DNA of 64,000 bases from Oxalobacteraceae bacterium (GCA_030698225.1 JAUYNR010000081.1:1-64000); one strand, 5' to 3'; shown: positions 22,730 through 31,987, counted from the first letter of the stretch. Numbers and translations are program-made. Notes: generated by a model from the letters alone, not told the origin.

Positions 22730-25000
22730 TCACAGTGTTTTGGCGGCCATTTCCGCAGCTTTTTCCGACAGATCGCGACGCACGCTGTCCAGCGGAATAA
22801 AGTATCCATTGGCATCGATAGCCGTGAGCGGCAAATTCATCTTCTGACGCGTTTTGCGTTCCTTCGCCAGCGGCGGACACGCATGATCGTCGTAATACAA
22901 CACCATGCAGTCCAGACATTGCATGCATTCCGTCTGGTCAATCTTGCCGGCCGCGTCAATTGCATGCGAACCGCAACCTGTGGCGCAGGCATGGCAAGTC
23001 TGGCATTCGGTCTTGCGCTTCAATCCGAACAGGCGCAGTTTGCTGGGGATGGCCAGTCCGGCGCCTAATGGACAAATGTACTTGCAATACGGCCGTTCGC
23101 TAAAGAACGACAAGCTGAGAATGCCTCCAATAAACAGCCAGAATGGCCAAGTGCGGTTCCACACCCCTACCAGGAACGTGGTCTTGAACGGCTCGATTTC
23201 GGCCAGATACTCTGCCGTCTCCATCGAATAGAACGACACCCCTAGCAGAACGAAAAAGACACCGTACTTGATCCATTTCAGTTTGCCGTGCAACTTCATT
23301 GGCAACAGCCGTTGAAATTTTTTCAGACCAAGCATCTTGCCGGCGCTGAACGCCAATTGCTGTAACGAACCAAACGGACATAACCAACCGCAAAACACAC
23401 CACGTCCCCACAGCAGCACCGTGATGATGATGAACCACCAGAATATGAAAATAAACGGGTCTGACAGGAACAATTCCCATTTCCACTGGTGGATCAACGA
23501 ATGGAACCAGGTCAGCACCTGCGTGATGCTGGGCTGGGCCTTCAGATAAAAGCCCAGAAAGACAACACTGGCAATCCACAACAAATGGCGCGGCCAGAAA
23601 ATCCACGGTTTATGATTGCGGCTGGAAATGCGTACCAGTTTGCCGCGTTGCGAATACATCAGTGCGGCAAATCCTAAAACCAGCACGAATGACACAATTT
23701 CCAGCTTCCGACCCAACCAAATCCCTTCCCATACGGCTTGCGGGCGTTCGATCTTGGGACGGCCGCCTTCCAGGTACTGCGCCGGCAGCCACAACTCCTG
23801 GTCGAAATGGACGAACGTCTTGTTGCTGCTCTGAGGGTCTATCTTGTTGGCCAGGAATGTCAGCTGCCACGGCCAGGCCGGGTTGAAGTTGGCAGAACGG
23901 ATAATGAAGATGCCGGATTCTTTGTAACCCGGCACATCGGCTGGCTGCAAATGGTAGAGATTGAGGTAATCGGTATCGCGGAAGGTAAAAGTCTCCGGAT
24001 CCTGGCGCACCTGAATCCGATCATAAATTCCGCCGCGCACGTAGCCTGAACCCTTGAATGAGCCCTGGCCGTTGGCGACAATAAAAATCGCGTGCTCGTT
24101 CGGCTTCAAATCTTCCATTAAGCGTCGATACGCATGTTCCCCGAGCAAGCTGGTGCCAATCGCCGGCACATTCAGGTAGCCGAAATACAGATCGATGTAG
24201 GGCTGTTCCAGATTGGCAGCGCCAACATCCTCGGCGGACACCAACATGTGCTGAAGACTGCCTTCTTTGAGCAAGTCGTCCCAATTCAATTTGGCATTGA
24301 ACGGTGTAAACCGGGCCGGCGGCCTCGGTATGCTCTTGATAAGGCCTACCTGCCGGCCAATTTCATAGGCACTGCGGGAAATTACCTGATTTTCGGCAAT
24401 TGCGGTCACGGTCGCGCCGCTGATGGCGTCCAGGCTGAGCGCGCCATTGTCACTCTGACCCTGGCCAATGACCAGCTTGGAATTGGCTGATTTTCCGATA
24501 TATTGCGCAACAAATTTGACAAATACCGACTCGGGAATACCGGCAAGCAAAATCGGCTCCGAATGCTTGAGCACCCGCACACCGGTGATGGTGCCCTTCG
24601 TATCCATACCGATCAGGGTAACGATCGGCTTGCCGGAGTACGCTGGAATATCCACCACATCGGTTGACAAGAACACATAACCGACCAAGCGCTTATGTTC
24701 ATCCTTGTCCGCGTCCTCGTTCTTGTGTTCGCCTTTGTTCTTGTCGTCGCCGTCCTTGCTCTCTGCGTAAGCCTCTACGTAACTGGGCTGACCTTTACGC
24801 TTGGAGAATTTTGTGGCCGATGGCATCACATCACGGCACGCTGCATGGGCGCAAAGATCCGGCCCGCTCAAAAGCTCGGCCGATAGTTCTGCGTCGTAGA
24901 TGGAGGCGCGGGCGGACGGCGCGAGCAGCAAGCCGACAATTCCTAGCCACAATACCAGGACAAAGTGCAGCAAACAACTACGATTAAAGAGGTGTTTCAT
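22730..25000 (-). CDS. nosR: NosR, flavin- and Fe-S-containing electron-transfer protein for NosZ
   Basis: Inner-membrane protein that supplies NosZ with electrons from quinol and is needed for nos expression. Signal/anchor at residues 8-30. The periplasmic FMN-binding domain has the flavinylation motif SGATVTA near residue 205. Then come several membrane helices with CGWLCPFG and CKYICPLG motifs, and a cytoplasmic two-cluster ferredoxin domain (CQTCHACATGC, CMQCLDC). ATG at 25000 is preceded by a good GGGAAG site; the frame also opens at a GTG seven codons up. A 25-residue Lys/Asp/Glu/His-rich insert (about 80-103) precedes the FMN domain. Confidence 0.95.
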   Translation of the reverse strand: MKHLFNRSCLLHFVLVLWLGIVGLLLAPSARASIYDAELSAELLSGPDLCAHAACRDVMPSATKFSKRKGQPSYVEAYAESKDGDDKNKGEHKNEDADKDEHKRLVGYVFLSTDVVDIPAYSGKPIVTLIGMDTKGTITGVRVLKHSEPILLAGIPESVFVKFVAQYIGKSANSKLVIGQGQSDNGALSLDAISGATVTAIAENQVISRSAYEIGRQVGLIKSIPRPPARFTPFNAKLNWDDLLKEGSLQHMLVSAEDVGAANLEQPYIDLYFGYLNVPAIGTSLLGEHAYRRLMEDLKPNEHAIFIVANGQGSFKGSGYVRGGIYDRIQVRQDPETFTFRDTDYLNLYHLQPADVPGYKESGIFIIRSANFNPAWPWQLTFLANKIDPQSSNKTFVHFDQELWLPAQYLEGGRPKIERPQAVWEGIWLGRKLEIVSFVLVLGFAALMYSQRGKLVRISSRNHKPWIFWPRHLLWIASVVFLGFYLKAQPSITQVLTWFHSLIHQWKWELFLSDPFIFIFWWFIIITVLLWGRGVFCGWLCPFGSLQQLAFSAGKMLGLKKFQRLLPMKLHGKLKWIKYGVFFVLLGVSFYSMETAEYLAEIEPFKTTFLVGVWNRTWPFWLFIGGILSLSFFSERPYCKYICPLGAGLAIPSKLRLFGLKRKTECQTCHACATGCGSHAIDAAGKIDQTECMQCLDCMVLYYDDHACPPLAKERKTRQKMNLPLTAIDANGYFIPLDSVRRDLSEKAAEMAAKTL

Positions 25001-25309
25001 AAAATCTTCCCACGTGCGCACTTATTGGCACAGGTCATTAACATAAAGTATGGAGTATTTTTAATTCCACAACGAAAACGTGCGGATAGCATGGCATTTC
25101 AATGCATACTCTGTGATATCAATGAATTTACCAAGAGCATGATCTGACATGAATTGGCATCATTTCATGCTGCGGCCGACCAGATCGGCAGGGATTTGCA
25201 GGGGCTGGAATTGCGTCTGACGCAGAACTTATAAGTGACACTAATGTATATTCTAACAAATTATATGTAACAAGCGCGGGCTGTGGTAACAACCTGAGAT
25301 ACAGCCAAC
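25001..25309. other. nosZ-nosR intergenic region
   Basis: About 310 bases without a recognised gene. It separates nosZ from nosR, so nosR may have its own promoter here as well as readthrough from nosZ. I see half-site-like sequences (ATTGATATCA around 25110) but no full FNR box. Minus-strand bases 25164-25232 could encode a short peptide (QTQFQPLQIPADLVGRSMK) with no start codon; it is treated as non-coding. Confidence 0.4.
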
Positions 25310-25340
25310 TAATGCCGCGCGCTGTTAGCGCGCGGCATTA
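25310..25340 (-). terminator. Strong perfect hairpin just after nosZ
   Basis: A 14-bp perfect GC-rich stem (25310-25323 with 25327-25340) and 3-nt loop begins 6 bases past the nosZ stop. On the minus strand it is followed by GTTGGCTGTATC, not a U-run. So it is probably a partial terminator or an mRNA 3-prime stabiliser that would raise nosZ over nosRDFYL levels. Confidence 0.6.
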
Positions 25341-25345
25341 CAACT

Positions 25346-27283
25346 TTAAGCCTCTACCAGGAATCGGCTACGCATTTCGAGATGCAATGCATGGCAGAAG
25401 TGAGTGCAATAAATCCAGTAAGCACCCGCTCTGTCGGCCTTGAAAGTGACCGACTTGGTTTCCTGCGCGTTCACGATGAAATTGATGTTATAGGTCGGAA
25501 TCGCACAACCATGCGTCAAATCCTCTACCTTGTCGTGGTTGGTCAGGGTGAGCGTGACTTCGTCGCCTTTCTTGACCTTGATGATCGGCATGCTGAAGTT
25601 CGGTGCCTGCGACATCAGACGCACATGGACCTTGTTGCCCTTGCGTTCAATTCCGGTGTTCTCCGGTTTGACTGCATTTGCAAAGTCATCCATGTTGTAG
25701 GTCTGGCGCGTCTTGACCAGATCGCGTCGCACGATGATGCCGTCATGCGGCTCCGAATACGCGGTGTGATCGGCAATCAATTCCATCTTGTCGCCGCTGA
25801 TATTGATCAGTTGCTCTGTTTCGCAATGCAGTGGCCCAACAGGCAAGAAACGATCCTTCGAGAACTTGTTGCCTGAGTTCAGGTATTTTCCGTCGGAATC
25901 CTTGGTCTCGCCCATTGATGAGAAGTTATGGCCGGGCTGGTAATGCACGTCAAATTTCTCGATGATGACCTTGGCCGCTTTATCGCCTTTGAACTGGGCA
26001 ATCGCTTGCTCGACATTCCATTTTACGCACTGGCTATCGAGGAACAGCGAGGTGTATGCATTGCCTTTGTTATCGAAGGCGGTATGCAATGGGCCCAGGC
26101 CGATTTCAGGCTCGGCCACGACTGTATCGCGTTCGGCTTTCAGTTCGCCGGCGAACCATTTGGTTACCAGTGACAGATCGATAACGGTAGCGGTTGGAGA
26201 CAGCTTGCCGGAGCAAACGAAGTATTTTCCATCCGGAGTGGCATTGACGCCGTGCGGATTTTTGCCAACCGGGACGTAGCAGGTAAGCGAAGTCTTCGGA
26301 TCTGCATTGGCAGCCTTGCGGCCATCGACCACAGGCACCTTGGAGGAACCGATCGTCGTGAACTTGCCGTCCTTGACCATTTGTTCGACGCGTGCCACAT
26401 CGATGAATACGCAAGCATCGCGTTCGGATGACATCATGCCGGCCAAGTCGGCGCCATTTTCAATGTTGTACTGGTTCGATGCAACAAGCTTGCCGTCGTA
26501 GGAAGTAGCGATCAAGTCCATATTGCCATCGACGCGACACTGCCAACGCAACTCCATGGTTTCTGCATCGACGCAACTGAACAGGCAACCCCATTTGCTT
26601 GGATCATCCAGATCGCGGCCATCGTTAGGCAGCGGAATATGGAATTCGGCGCCGCAGAATACGCGTGTTGTGTAATTGATCGCCGGATCAACTGGATCGC
26701 GCTTGTCGGTGAACATCCCGTGCATGCCCATGACGTTGGGCAACTCGGTAATCTTATCGCACTCCATCGTATCCATACGGATACGTGCAAGACGCGAATG
26801 AATCTTGTCATTGGTAAACAACCAGCGGCTATCGTAGGTGCCGTCCTTGTAGCTGCCGTGAATGTGATGCGTGTCGCCAGTAGTGTATTTCAGGCTGCCA
26901 TCGGCCTTGGTGCCGATGATCGCCTTGGATTCATTGGTAATACCCCATCCGACCATGCAATCGATGTTGAATACTGGAATCCGCTTCAGGATGCGGCCGG
27001 AAGGAACGCCCATGATCAGCGCTTCGCCGCCATGTCCGGTACCGGAAAAAAGATAGTACTCGTCAAGCTGGCCAGGAGCCACTTCGTGACTGCTGCTGGC
27101 AACTGGCTTCACAGCGCCAGCCGTACCTTCTGCTTTGCCGGGGCTCGTCTCTTTACAGCCGCTCAAGCCGAGCGATACACCTGCGCCAGCCAATCCCAGC
27201 AACGCACTGCGACCCAGAAAATTGCGCCGATTTCCGAGCTTCGGTGCATCCTCAACCACCATCTTCTTTTTGACGTTATCCAT
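25346..27283 (-). CDS. nosZ: Nitrous oxide reductase NosZ (Tat-exported, clade I-like)
   Basis: Reduces N2O to N2 in the periplasm, the last step of denitrification. The 645-residue protein starts at the ATG at 27283, after an AAGGAAG site. A twin-arginine signal (RRNFLG at about residues 19-24) is followed by a hydrophobic stretch ending LSGC, which reads as a lipobox. The beta-propeller holds CuZ ligands (DTHHIH, GMHGMF, EFHIP, GPLHTAF, GHNF, EPHD). The C-terminal cupredoxin holds CuA (CTHFCHALHLEM). Tat export and neighbouring nosR indicate the clade I type. Confidence 0.97.
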   Translation of the reverse strand: MDNVKKKMVVEDAPKLGNRRNFLGRSALLGLAGAGVSLGLSGCKETSPGKAEGTAGAVKPVASSSHEVAPGQLDEYYLFSGTGHGGEALIMGVPSGRILKRIPVFNIDCMVGWGITNESKAIIGTKADGSLKYTTGDTHHIHGSYKDGTYDSRWLFTNDKIHSRLARIRMDTMECDKITELPNVMGMHGMFTDKRDPVDPAINYTTRVFCGAEFHIPLPNDGRDLDDPSKWGCLFSCVDAETMELRWQCRVDGNMDLIATSYDGKLVASNQYNIENGADLAGMMSSERDACVFIDVARVEQMVKDGKFTTIGSSKVPVVDGRKAANADPKTSLTCYVPVGKNPHGVNATPDGKYFVCSGKLSPTATVIDLSLVTKWFAGELKAERDTVVAEPEIGLGPLHTAFDNKGNAYTSLFLDSQCVKWNVEQAIAQFKGDKAAKVIIEKFDVHYQPGHNFSSMGETKDSDGKYLNSGNKFSKDRFLPVGPLHCETEQLINISGDKMELIADHTAYSEPHDGIIVRRDLVKTRQTYNMDDFANAVKPENTGIERKGNKVHVRLMSQAPNFSMPIIKVKKGDEVTLTLTNHDKVEDLTHGCAIPTYNINFIVNAQETKSVTFKADRAGAYWIYCTHFCHALHLEMRSRFLVEA

Positions 27284-27329
27284 CTGTGCTTCTTCCTTGT
27301 GCTGGCTATTAAATAAATTGAACTTCAGG

Positions 27330-27378
27330 CTCACGCATTATCATCTTTAATGATGGCAAAAAAAATGATGTGTATCAA
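27330..27378 (-). promoter_or_regulatory. FNR/DNR-type anaerobic promoter of nosZ
   Basis: Minus-strand TTGATACACATCAT (27378-27365) matches the FNR consensus TTGAT-N4-ATCAA at 9 of 10 positions. A -10 element GATAAT lies at 27342-27337. This puts the start of transcription near 27330 and the FNR box centre about 41.5 bases upstream, the classic class II activator spacing. It implies induction by low oxygen or nitric oxide through an FNR/DNR/NNR regulator encoded elsewhere. Bases 27379-27607 hold no gene. Confidence 0.8.
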
Positions 27379-27607
27379 TATGGGCATCCCACCCATCATC
27401 GTGCCTGCTGCAATATACTCTCAAAAAGTATGCCTGTAGAAAATTTATGCCCTCCCCAACCCATTGATCTAAAAGCATTATCATCAACAGAGCGTGCTCG
27501 GAATATTCCCATTTTCCTGCCCCCGCTGCCCAACCCGATTTCCCCAATCAAACTCGTTGAAAGCGCATCGAACATCCGCCAGGGGAATCTCGCTCCCGGC
27601 ATTAAAA

Positions 27608-28051
27608 CTACTTGAAGCGAACCCCTTTGCCATCGGTCACGCTTACCTTGATCGGGATGCCGGCCTGAATGCTTTGGGAAACTGTACAAAACTCTTCAAA
27701 CTGCCCCAGCACGCGATCAAGATGCTTCAGGCTGGCGCCCTCCTGCGCAAACTGGATCATTACGTCTATCTGCATCACGCGCAGCCGGTTGCTGGCGTTA
27801 CGGTCGAGCGTGCAGGTTGCCCTGGTTGTGATGCCGCCCCCATCCTGCCCGTATTTTTTCAATGAAAACAGCAAGCTCGCCGACAGGCAGTTGGCAGCCG
27901 CAACCAGCAACATCTGGGTCGGTTCCGGGCCACTGCCCGCACCCATCGGCGCCGGCTCGTCCACCAGCAAATCCGGAATTGCAGCGCCGAAATCCACCAG
28001 GAATTGGTAATTCTCTTTCTGCGTAATAGTGATGCTTGCTGTTTCAGCCAT
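27608..28051 (-). CDS. OsmC-family protein
   Basis: A 147-residue OsmC/Ohr-fold protein. The two redox-active Cys of the family are present in AANCLSASLLFSL (near residue 55) and EFCTVSQSI (near 122). Members are thiol peroxidases or uncharacterised relatives of YhfA. It is on the same strand as nosZ, about 230 bases before the nosZ promoter, and divergent from the TetR gene. Its link to denitrification is not shown. Confidence 0.85.
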   Translation of the reverse strand: MAETASITITQKENYQFLVDFGAAIPDLLVDEPAPMGAGSGPEPTQMLLVAAANCLSASLLFSLKKYGQDGGGITTRATCTLDRNASNRLRVMQIDVMIQFAQEGASLKHLDRVLGQFEEFCTVSQSIQAGIPIKVSVTDGKGVRFK

Positions 28052-28133
28052 CTTGCTTCTCCTTTTTCAGATTGTTACCTGCCGTACTCGTATCGTGAAA
28101 CTGCTTGAATATTACTCCTTTCCGCATTAAGAT

Positions 28134-28147
28134 AGTGATCAATCACT
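28134..28147. promoter_or_regulatory. Likely TetR operator
   Basis: AGTGATCAATCACT is a perfect 6-bp inverted repeat with 2-base centre. It lies 16 bases before the TetR-family start and within the divergent promoter space shared with the osmC-like gene. Such sites are typical of autoregulating TetR repressors. Confidence 0.6.
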
Positions 28148-28162
28148 TACTTTAAGATAAAA

Positions 28163-28786
28163 ATGTCAATTCCAGAACGCCCGAAATCCAGACTATCTGC
28201 CGCAGCGCGCCAAGCCGACATCGTCCAGATTCTATTAGCCCTGACAGCGCAGCATAGCCCGGCCGATATCACCACGATGGACATCGCCAAGGCCATCGGC
28301 CTCACGCAGGGTGCGGTGTTTCGGCATTTCCCGACCAAGGAAGCGATCTGGCTAGCGGTGCTGGGCTGGGTGCAGCAAAGCTTGCTTGGCAACATTGCCA
28401 ATGCGGCCCAATCAACTCCCGATCCGCTCAAGGCCCTGCGTGCCGTTTTCAGGGCGCATGTACAGTTTATTGAAGCGTATCCGGGGGTTCCTCGCATCAT
28501 CTTTAATGAGTTGCAAAAGCCGGGGGACTCGCCACTCAAGCAACGGGTCCGGATCATCCTGCAAAGCCATAAGAAGACGGTAATGGATTTGCTGCAACAA
28601 GCAAAGCAGCAGGGGCAAGTCGCAGCAGGACTGCGGCCGGATTGCGCCAGCACGCTATTTTTGGGGGCGATCCAGGGACTGGTGATGCAATCGATGGCAT
28701 CGGGTTCACTGGCAGATATGGGCAAGCTAGCCGAAGGCGTGCTGGAAGCATTTTTGACTGGCGTGGAAAGCAGAGAAAGTAAATAA
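28163..28786 (+). CDS. TetR-family transcriptional regulator
   Basis: The 207-residue protein has an N-terminal helix-turn-helix (TTMDIAKAIGLTQGAVFRHFPTKEAIW, split here as residues about 38-64) and an all-helical ligand domain. It heads the exporter operon: its stop lies 3 bases before the HlyD-type gene. It should repress itself and the exporter genes through the palindrome upstream. The inducer is unknown. Confidence 0.9.
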   Translation: MSIPERPKSRLSAAARQADIVQILLALTAQHSPADITTMDIAKAIGLTQGAVFRHFPTKEAIWLAVLGWVQQSLLGNIANAAQSTPDPLKALRAVFRAHVQFIEAYPGVPRIIFNELQKPGDSPLKQRVRIILQSHKKTVMDLLQQAKQQGQVAAGLRPDCASTLFLGAIQGLVMQSMASGSLADMGKLAEGVLEAFLTGVESRESK

Positions 28787-28789
28787 GTC

Positions 28790-29980
28790 ATGATGCCCCC
28801 TCTTTTTACGAAAAAAATACTTGCACTGACCGGATTGGCCGCCTTCATCGTGGCCGGACTCGGCTGGCTGGTGCTGCAGTTCGGCCCGATGGCGCCCAAC
28901 CGGGTCACCGCTGCCAGCGCCGACATCGCCGACTTGCAAGCTTCTATCTTTGGCATCGGCACCGTCGAGGCGCAACGCAGTTATGCGATTGGCCCGACCG
29001 CTGCCGGCAGAGTCAGGCGCGTATTGGTGGATGTCGGCGATGCGGTGCGAGCGGGGCAGTTGGTGGCCGAGATGGATCCGCTCGACCTCGATGAGCGCGC
29101 CACAGCGGCCCAGTCTGCGCTGCAAAGAGCGCGCTATGCAGTCGATGGCGCAGCGGCGCAGGTACGCGACAGTGCGGCGCGCCACAAGGTTGCCGCCAGC
29201 AATGCAGAACGTTATGCGTCATTGGGCAAACAGGCATTCCTGAGCGCAGCGGCGGTCGAGGCCAGGCAACAGGAGGCAATGTCGACGCAGGCAGGCGTTT
29301 CCGCCGCCCATGCCGCCTGGGATGCGGCCAGACAGGAACTCGGCCGCCTGGCGGCGGAACAGGCTGCAATAGGCAAGCAGCGCAGCAATCTTTTGCTCAT
29401 GGCGCCGGTGCCCGGCATCGTCACCATGCGCGACGCCGAACCGGGCACCACGCTGGTTGCCGGCCAAAGCGTGCTGCGCATGATCGACCCCGGCAGCATC
29501 CGGGTTAAAACCCGGATCGACCAGGCGCGCTCCGGCGGCCTGCGCGCCGGCCTGCCCGCCAGCGTACTGCTGCGCTCGCGTCCGCACGACACCTTCAGCG
29601 CAACAGTCGCGCGCATCGAACTCAATGGCGACAGCGTGACCGAGGAACGCTTGATCAGCGTCAGTTTCGATCAAATCCCGCAATCGATCATGCTGGGCGA
29701 ATTGGCCGAAATCACGATCAGCTTCCCCATCATCGCCTCGGCGTTGACGATTCCGAATGCGGCACTGCGCAAAATCGGCGCCCAGGATGGCGTTTGGCAA
29801 TTGCACGAAGACCGGATCAAGTTCCAGCCGGTCCGTATTGGCGAGCGCGCACCGGACGGCCGGGTGCAAGTATTGTCGGGGTTGGCCAAAGGCGACCGGC
29901 TGATCGTCCATAGCGAGCGCGAACTGCATGAAGGCGACAAGGTCCGCATCGTCGATTCGCTGGCACAGGGCGTCAAGTGA
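28790..29980 (+). CDS. Periplasmic adaptor (HlyD/DevB-like) of an ABC exporter
   Basis: Membrane-fusion protein with one N-terminal membrane helix (about residues 9-30). A biotinyl-lipoyl-like region (GRVRRVLVDVGDAVRAGQLVAEMD) comes next. A long alpha-hairpin (about 95-195, Ala/Gln-rich) and a beta-barrel/membrane-proximal part complete it. It should bridge the inner-membrane ABC pair to an outer membrane channel. Overlaps the permease gene by four bases (GTGA). Confidence 0.88.
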   Translation: MMPPLFTKKILALTGLAAFIVAGLGWLVLQFGPMAPNRVTAASADIADLQASIFGIGTVEAQRSYAIGPTAAGRVRRVLVDVGDAVRAGQLVAEMDPLDLDERATAAQSALQRARYAVDGAAAQVRDSAARHKVAASNAERYASLGKQAFLSAAAVEARQQEAMSTQAGVSAAHAAWDAARQELGRLAAEQAAIGKQRSNLLLMAPVPGIVTMRDAEPGTTLVAGQSVLRMIDPGSIRVKTRIDQARSGGLRAGLPASVLLRSRPHDTFSATVARIELNGDSVTEERLISVSFDQIPQSIMLGELAEITISFPIIASALTIPNAALRKIGAQDGVWQLHEDRIKFQPVRIGERAPDGRVQVLSGLAKGDRLIVHSERELHEGDKVRIVDSLAQGVK

Positions 29981-31170
29981 TCAGCCTGGCCGGCCGCGAC
30001 ATTCTGCATTCGTGGGCCAAGTACGTGTATACGGGGATTGGGCTGGGCCTGCTGATCGGCGTCACGCTGTCCATGGCAGGGATCTATCGCGGCATGGTCG
30101 ACGATGCGCAGGTGCTATTGAAGAACAGCGGCGCCGATATCTGGGTAGTGCAACAGGATACGCTGGGTCCGTATGCCGAACCCTCCAGCCTGCGCGACGA
30201 TGCGTACCGGACAGTTTTAGGATTGCCCGGCGTGGCCCAGGCATCCAACGTCACCTATCTGACCATGCAGGTGCAGCGGGCAGGACAGGATGTGCGGGTG
30301 ATGGTGGTCGGCTTCGAGTCTGACCAACCGGGGCAACCGCTGTATCTGAGCCAGGGCCGATTCATCACCCGCAGCCACTACGAAGCCATCGCCGATATTA
30401 AAACCGGCTTCAAGCTCGGCGAGCGCATCCAAATTCGACGGCACCAATACACGGTGGTCGGCCTGACCCGGCGCATGGTTTCGTCGGGCGGCGATCCGAT
30501 GCTGTTCATCCCGCTGAAAGATGCACAGGAGGCGCAGTTCAAGAAGGATAACGAAGCGATCCTGAACGAACGCGCGCGCAGCGCCGCCAATCCGGCCTTC
30601 AACCGGCCCGGCGCACCCGGTGTGCTGGACGCGGTCCAAGACTTGCAGACCACCAGCCATAACGTCAATGCAATTCTGGTGCGGGTTTCCGACGGCTGGC
30701 GCGCTACCGAAGTCGCGCACAACATCCGGCGCTGGAAACATTTGCAGGCATATACGCTGCCCCAGATGGAAGAAATTCTGGTTGCCAAGCTGATCGCCAC
30801 TTCCGCCAGACAGATCGGCTTGTTCCTGATCATCCTGGCGGTGGTCAGTGCGGCCATCGTGTCCTTCATCATTTACACCATGACGCTGGGCAAGATTCGG
30901 GAGCTGGCGGTGCTCAAGCTGATCGGCACCACCAATCGCACCATCGCCGGCATGATTTTGCAGGAGTCGCTGGGACTGGGCGCGATCGGCTTCGTCATCG
31001 GCAAGATCACGGCCACGCTGTGGGCTCCGTACTTTCCCAAATATGTTTTGCTGCTGAACTCGGACGCGATTCTGGGCTTCCTGGCGGTGATGGCGGTGTG
31101 CGCGCTGGCCAGCGTCATGGCGATACGCGCTGCGCTCAAGGTCGATCCGGCTACCGCGATTGGAGGATGA
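29977..31170 (+). CDS. DevC/FtsX-like ABC exporter permease
   Basis: Begins with GTG inside the adaptor stop (GTGA). One N-terminal helix (about 22-42) and three C-terminal helices flank a MacB-type periplasmic domain (about 45-270), the FtsX/MacB layout. A GKIRELAVLKLIGTTNRT coupling segment lies between helices 2 and 3. The combination with adaptor and ATPase resembles cyanobacterial DevBCA. The substrate cannot be read from the sequence. Confidence 0.86.
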   Translation: MISLAGRDILHSWAKYVYTGIGLGLLIGVTLSMAGIYRGMVDDAQVLLKNSGADIWVVQQDTLGPYAEPSSLRDDAYRTVLGLPGVAQASNVTYLTMQVQRAGQDVRVMVVGFESDQPGQPLYLSQGRFITRSHYEAIADIKTGFKLGERIQIRRHQYTVVGLTRRMVSSGGDPMLFIPLKDAQEAQFKKDNEAILNERARSAANPAFNRPGAPGVLDAVQDLQTTSHNVNAILVRVSDGWRATEVAHNIRRWKHLQAYTLPQMEEILVAKLIATSARQIGLFLIILAVVSAAIVSFIIYTMTLGKIRELAVLKLIGTTNRTIAGMILQESLGLGAIGFVIGKITATLWAPYFPKYVLLLNSDAILGFLAVMAVCALASVMAIRAALKVDPATAIGG

Positions 31171-31895
31171 AATTGAAAAATACAATACGCACCCCTGCGA
31201 TCGAACTGCGCGGATTGCGCAAACGCTATGGCGCGGGCGATGCCGCAGTCGAGGCGCTCAAGGGTGTCGACATGACCGTGTATCCGGGCGAGGTCGTGGG
31301 CTTGATCGGCCCCAGCGGATCGGGCAAGAGCACGCTGCTCAAATGCCTGGGCGCAGTGATCGAGCCGACCGGCGGCGCGATGTCGCTCAACGGGAAACTG
31401 ATCTTCGACCGGGAGCGATGGCTGATCAAGGATTTGCGCGCGCTGCGGCGCGACAGCATCGGCTTCGTATTCCAGGCGCCGTACCTGATTCCGTTTCTGG
31501 ACGTCACCGACAACGTGGCCTTGCTGCCGATGCTGGCCGGCAAACCCAACGGCGTCGCGCGCACCAGGGCACTGGAACTGCTGCAGGCGCTGGATGTCGG
31601 GCACCGCGCCAAAGCCAATCCGTCCGAACTCTCCGGCGGCGAGCAGCAGCGGGTGGCGATTGCCCGCGCGCTGGCCAACCGGCCGCCGGTGATCCTGGCC
31701 GACGAGCCGACTGCGCCGCTCGATAGCGAACGCGCACTGGGCGTGATGCGCATCCTGGACCAGATGGCGCTGCAATATCAGACCGCCATCGTGGTCGTCA
31801 CCCACGACGAAAAAATCATCCCCATTTTCAAGCGGATTTACCACATCCGCGACGGCAAGACCTATGAAGAGGAAGGCGAAGGCAGGAGCTTTTAA
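31167..31895 (+). CDS. ABC exporter ATPase (DevA/MacB-type)
   Basis: The ATG at 31167 overlaps the permease stop (ATGA), giving 242 residues. Walker [10 protein letters not shown], signature [15 protein letters not shown], Walker B VILADEPT and the switch His (VTHDE) are intact. It belongs to the small LolD/MacB-like ATPases and should power the adjoining permease. Longer upstream frames overlap the permease and are rejected. Confidence 0.92.
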   Translation: MKLKNTIRTPAIELRGLRKRYGAGDAAVEALKGVDMTVYPGEVVGLIGPSGSGKSTLLKCLGAVIEPTGGAMSLNGKLIFDRERWLIKDLRALRRDSIGFVFQAPYLIPFLDVTDNVALLPMLAGKPNGVARTRALELLQALDVGHRAKANPSELSGGEQQRVAIARALANRPPVILADEPTAPLDSERALGVMRILDQMALQYQTAIVVVTHDEKIIPIFKRIYHIRDGKTYEEEGEGRSF

Positions 31896-31910
31896 CACGC
31901 GAATAAATTA

Positions 31911-31939
31911 TACAAATTTATATATCGTTTTTTTATAAT
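31911..31939 (+). promoter_or_regulatory. Probable promoter of the sulfide-sensor operon
   Basis: Very AT-rich stretch with a perfect -10 TATAAT (31934-31939) and a weak -35 TACAAA (31911-31916) at 17-base spacing, about 50 bases before the ArsR start. AT-rich inverted sequences around it could be the repressor site, but I cannot pick one confidently. Confidence 0.4.
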
Positions 31940-31987
31940 ATGTTTTAGAATAAATCATACGAACTGATAGCTGCATCGAAGACACCC

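Noticed and set aside
25100-25160. Possible FNR box before nosR
   Set aside because: Only half-site similarity (ATTGATATCA); the second half does not match.
25164-25232. Short peptide frame between nosZ and nosR
   Set aside because: No start codon or ribosome site; stop directly upstream.
27396-27689. Minus-strand open frame between osmC-like gene and nosZ
   Set aside because: Overlaps the osmC-like gene in another frame and has no family resemblance or ribosome site.
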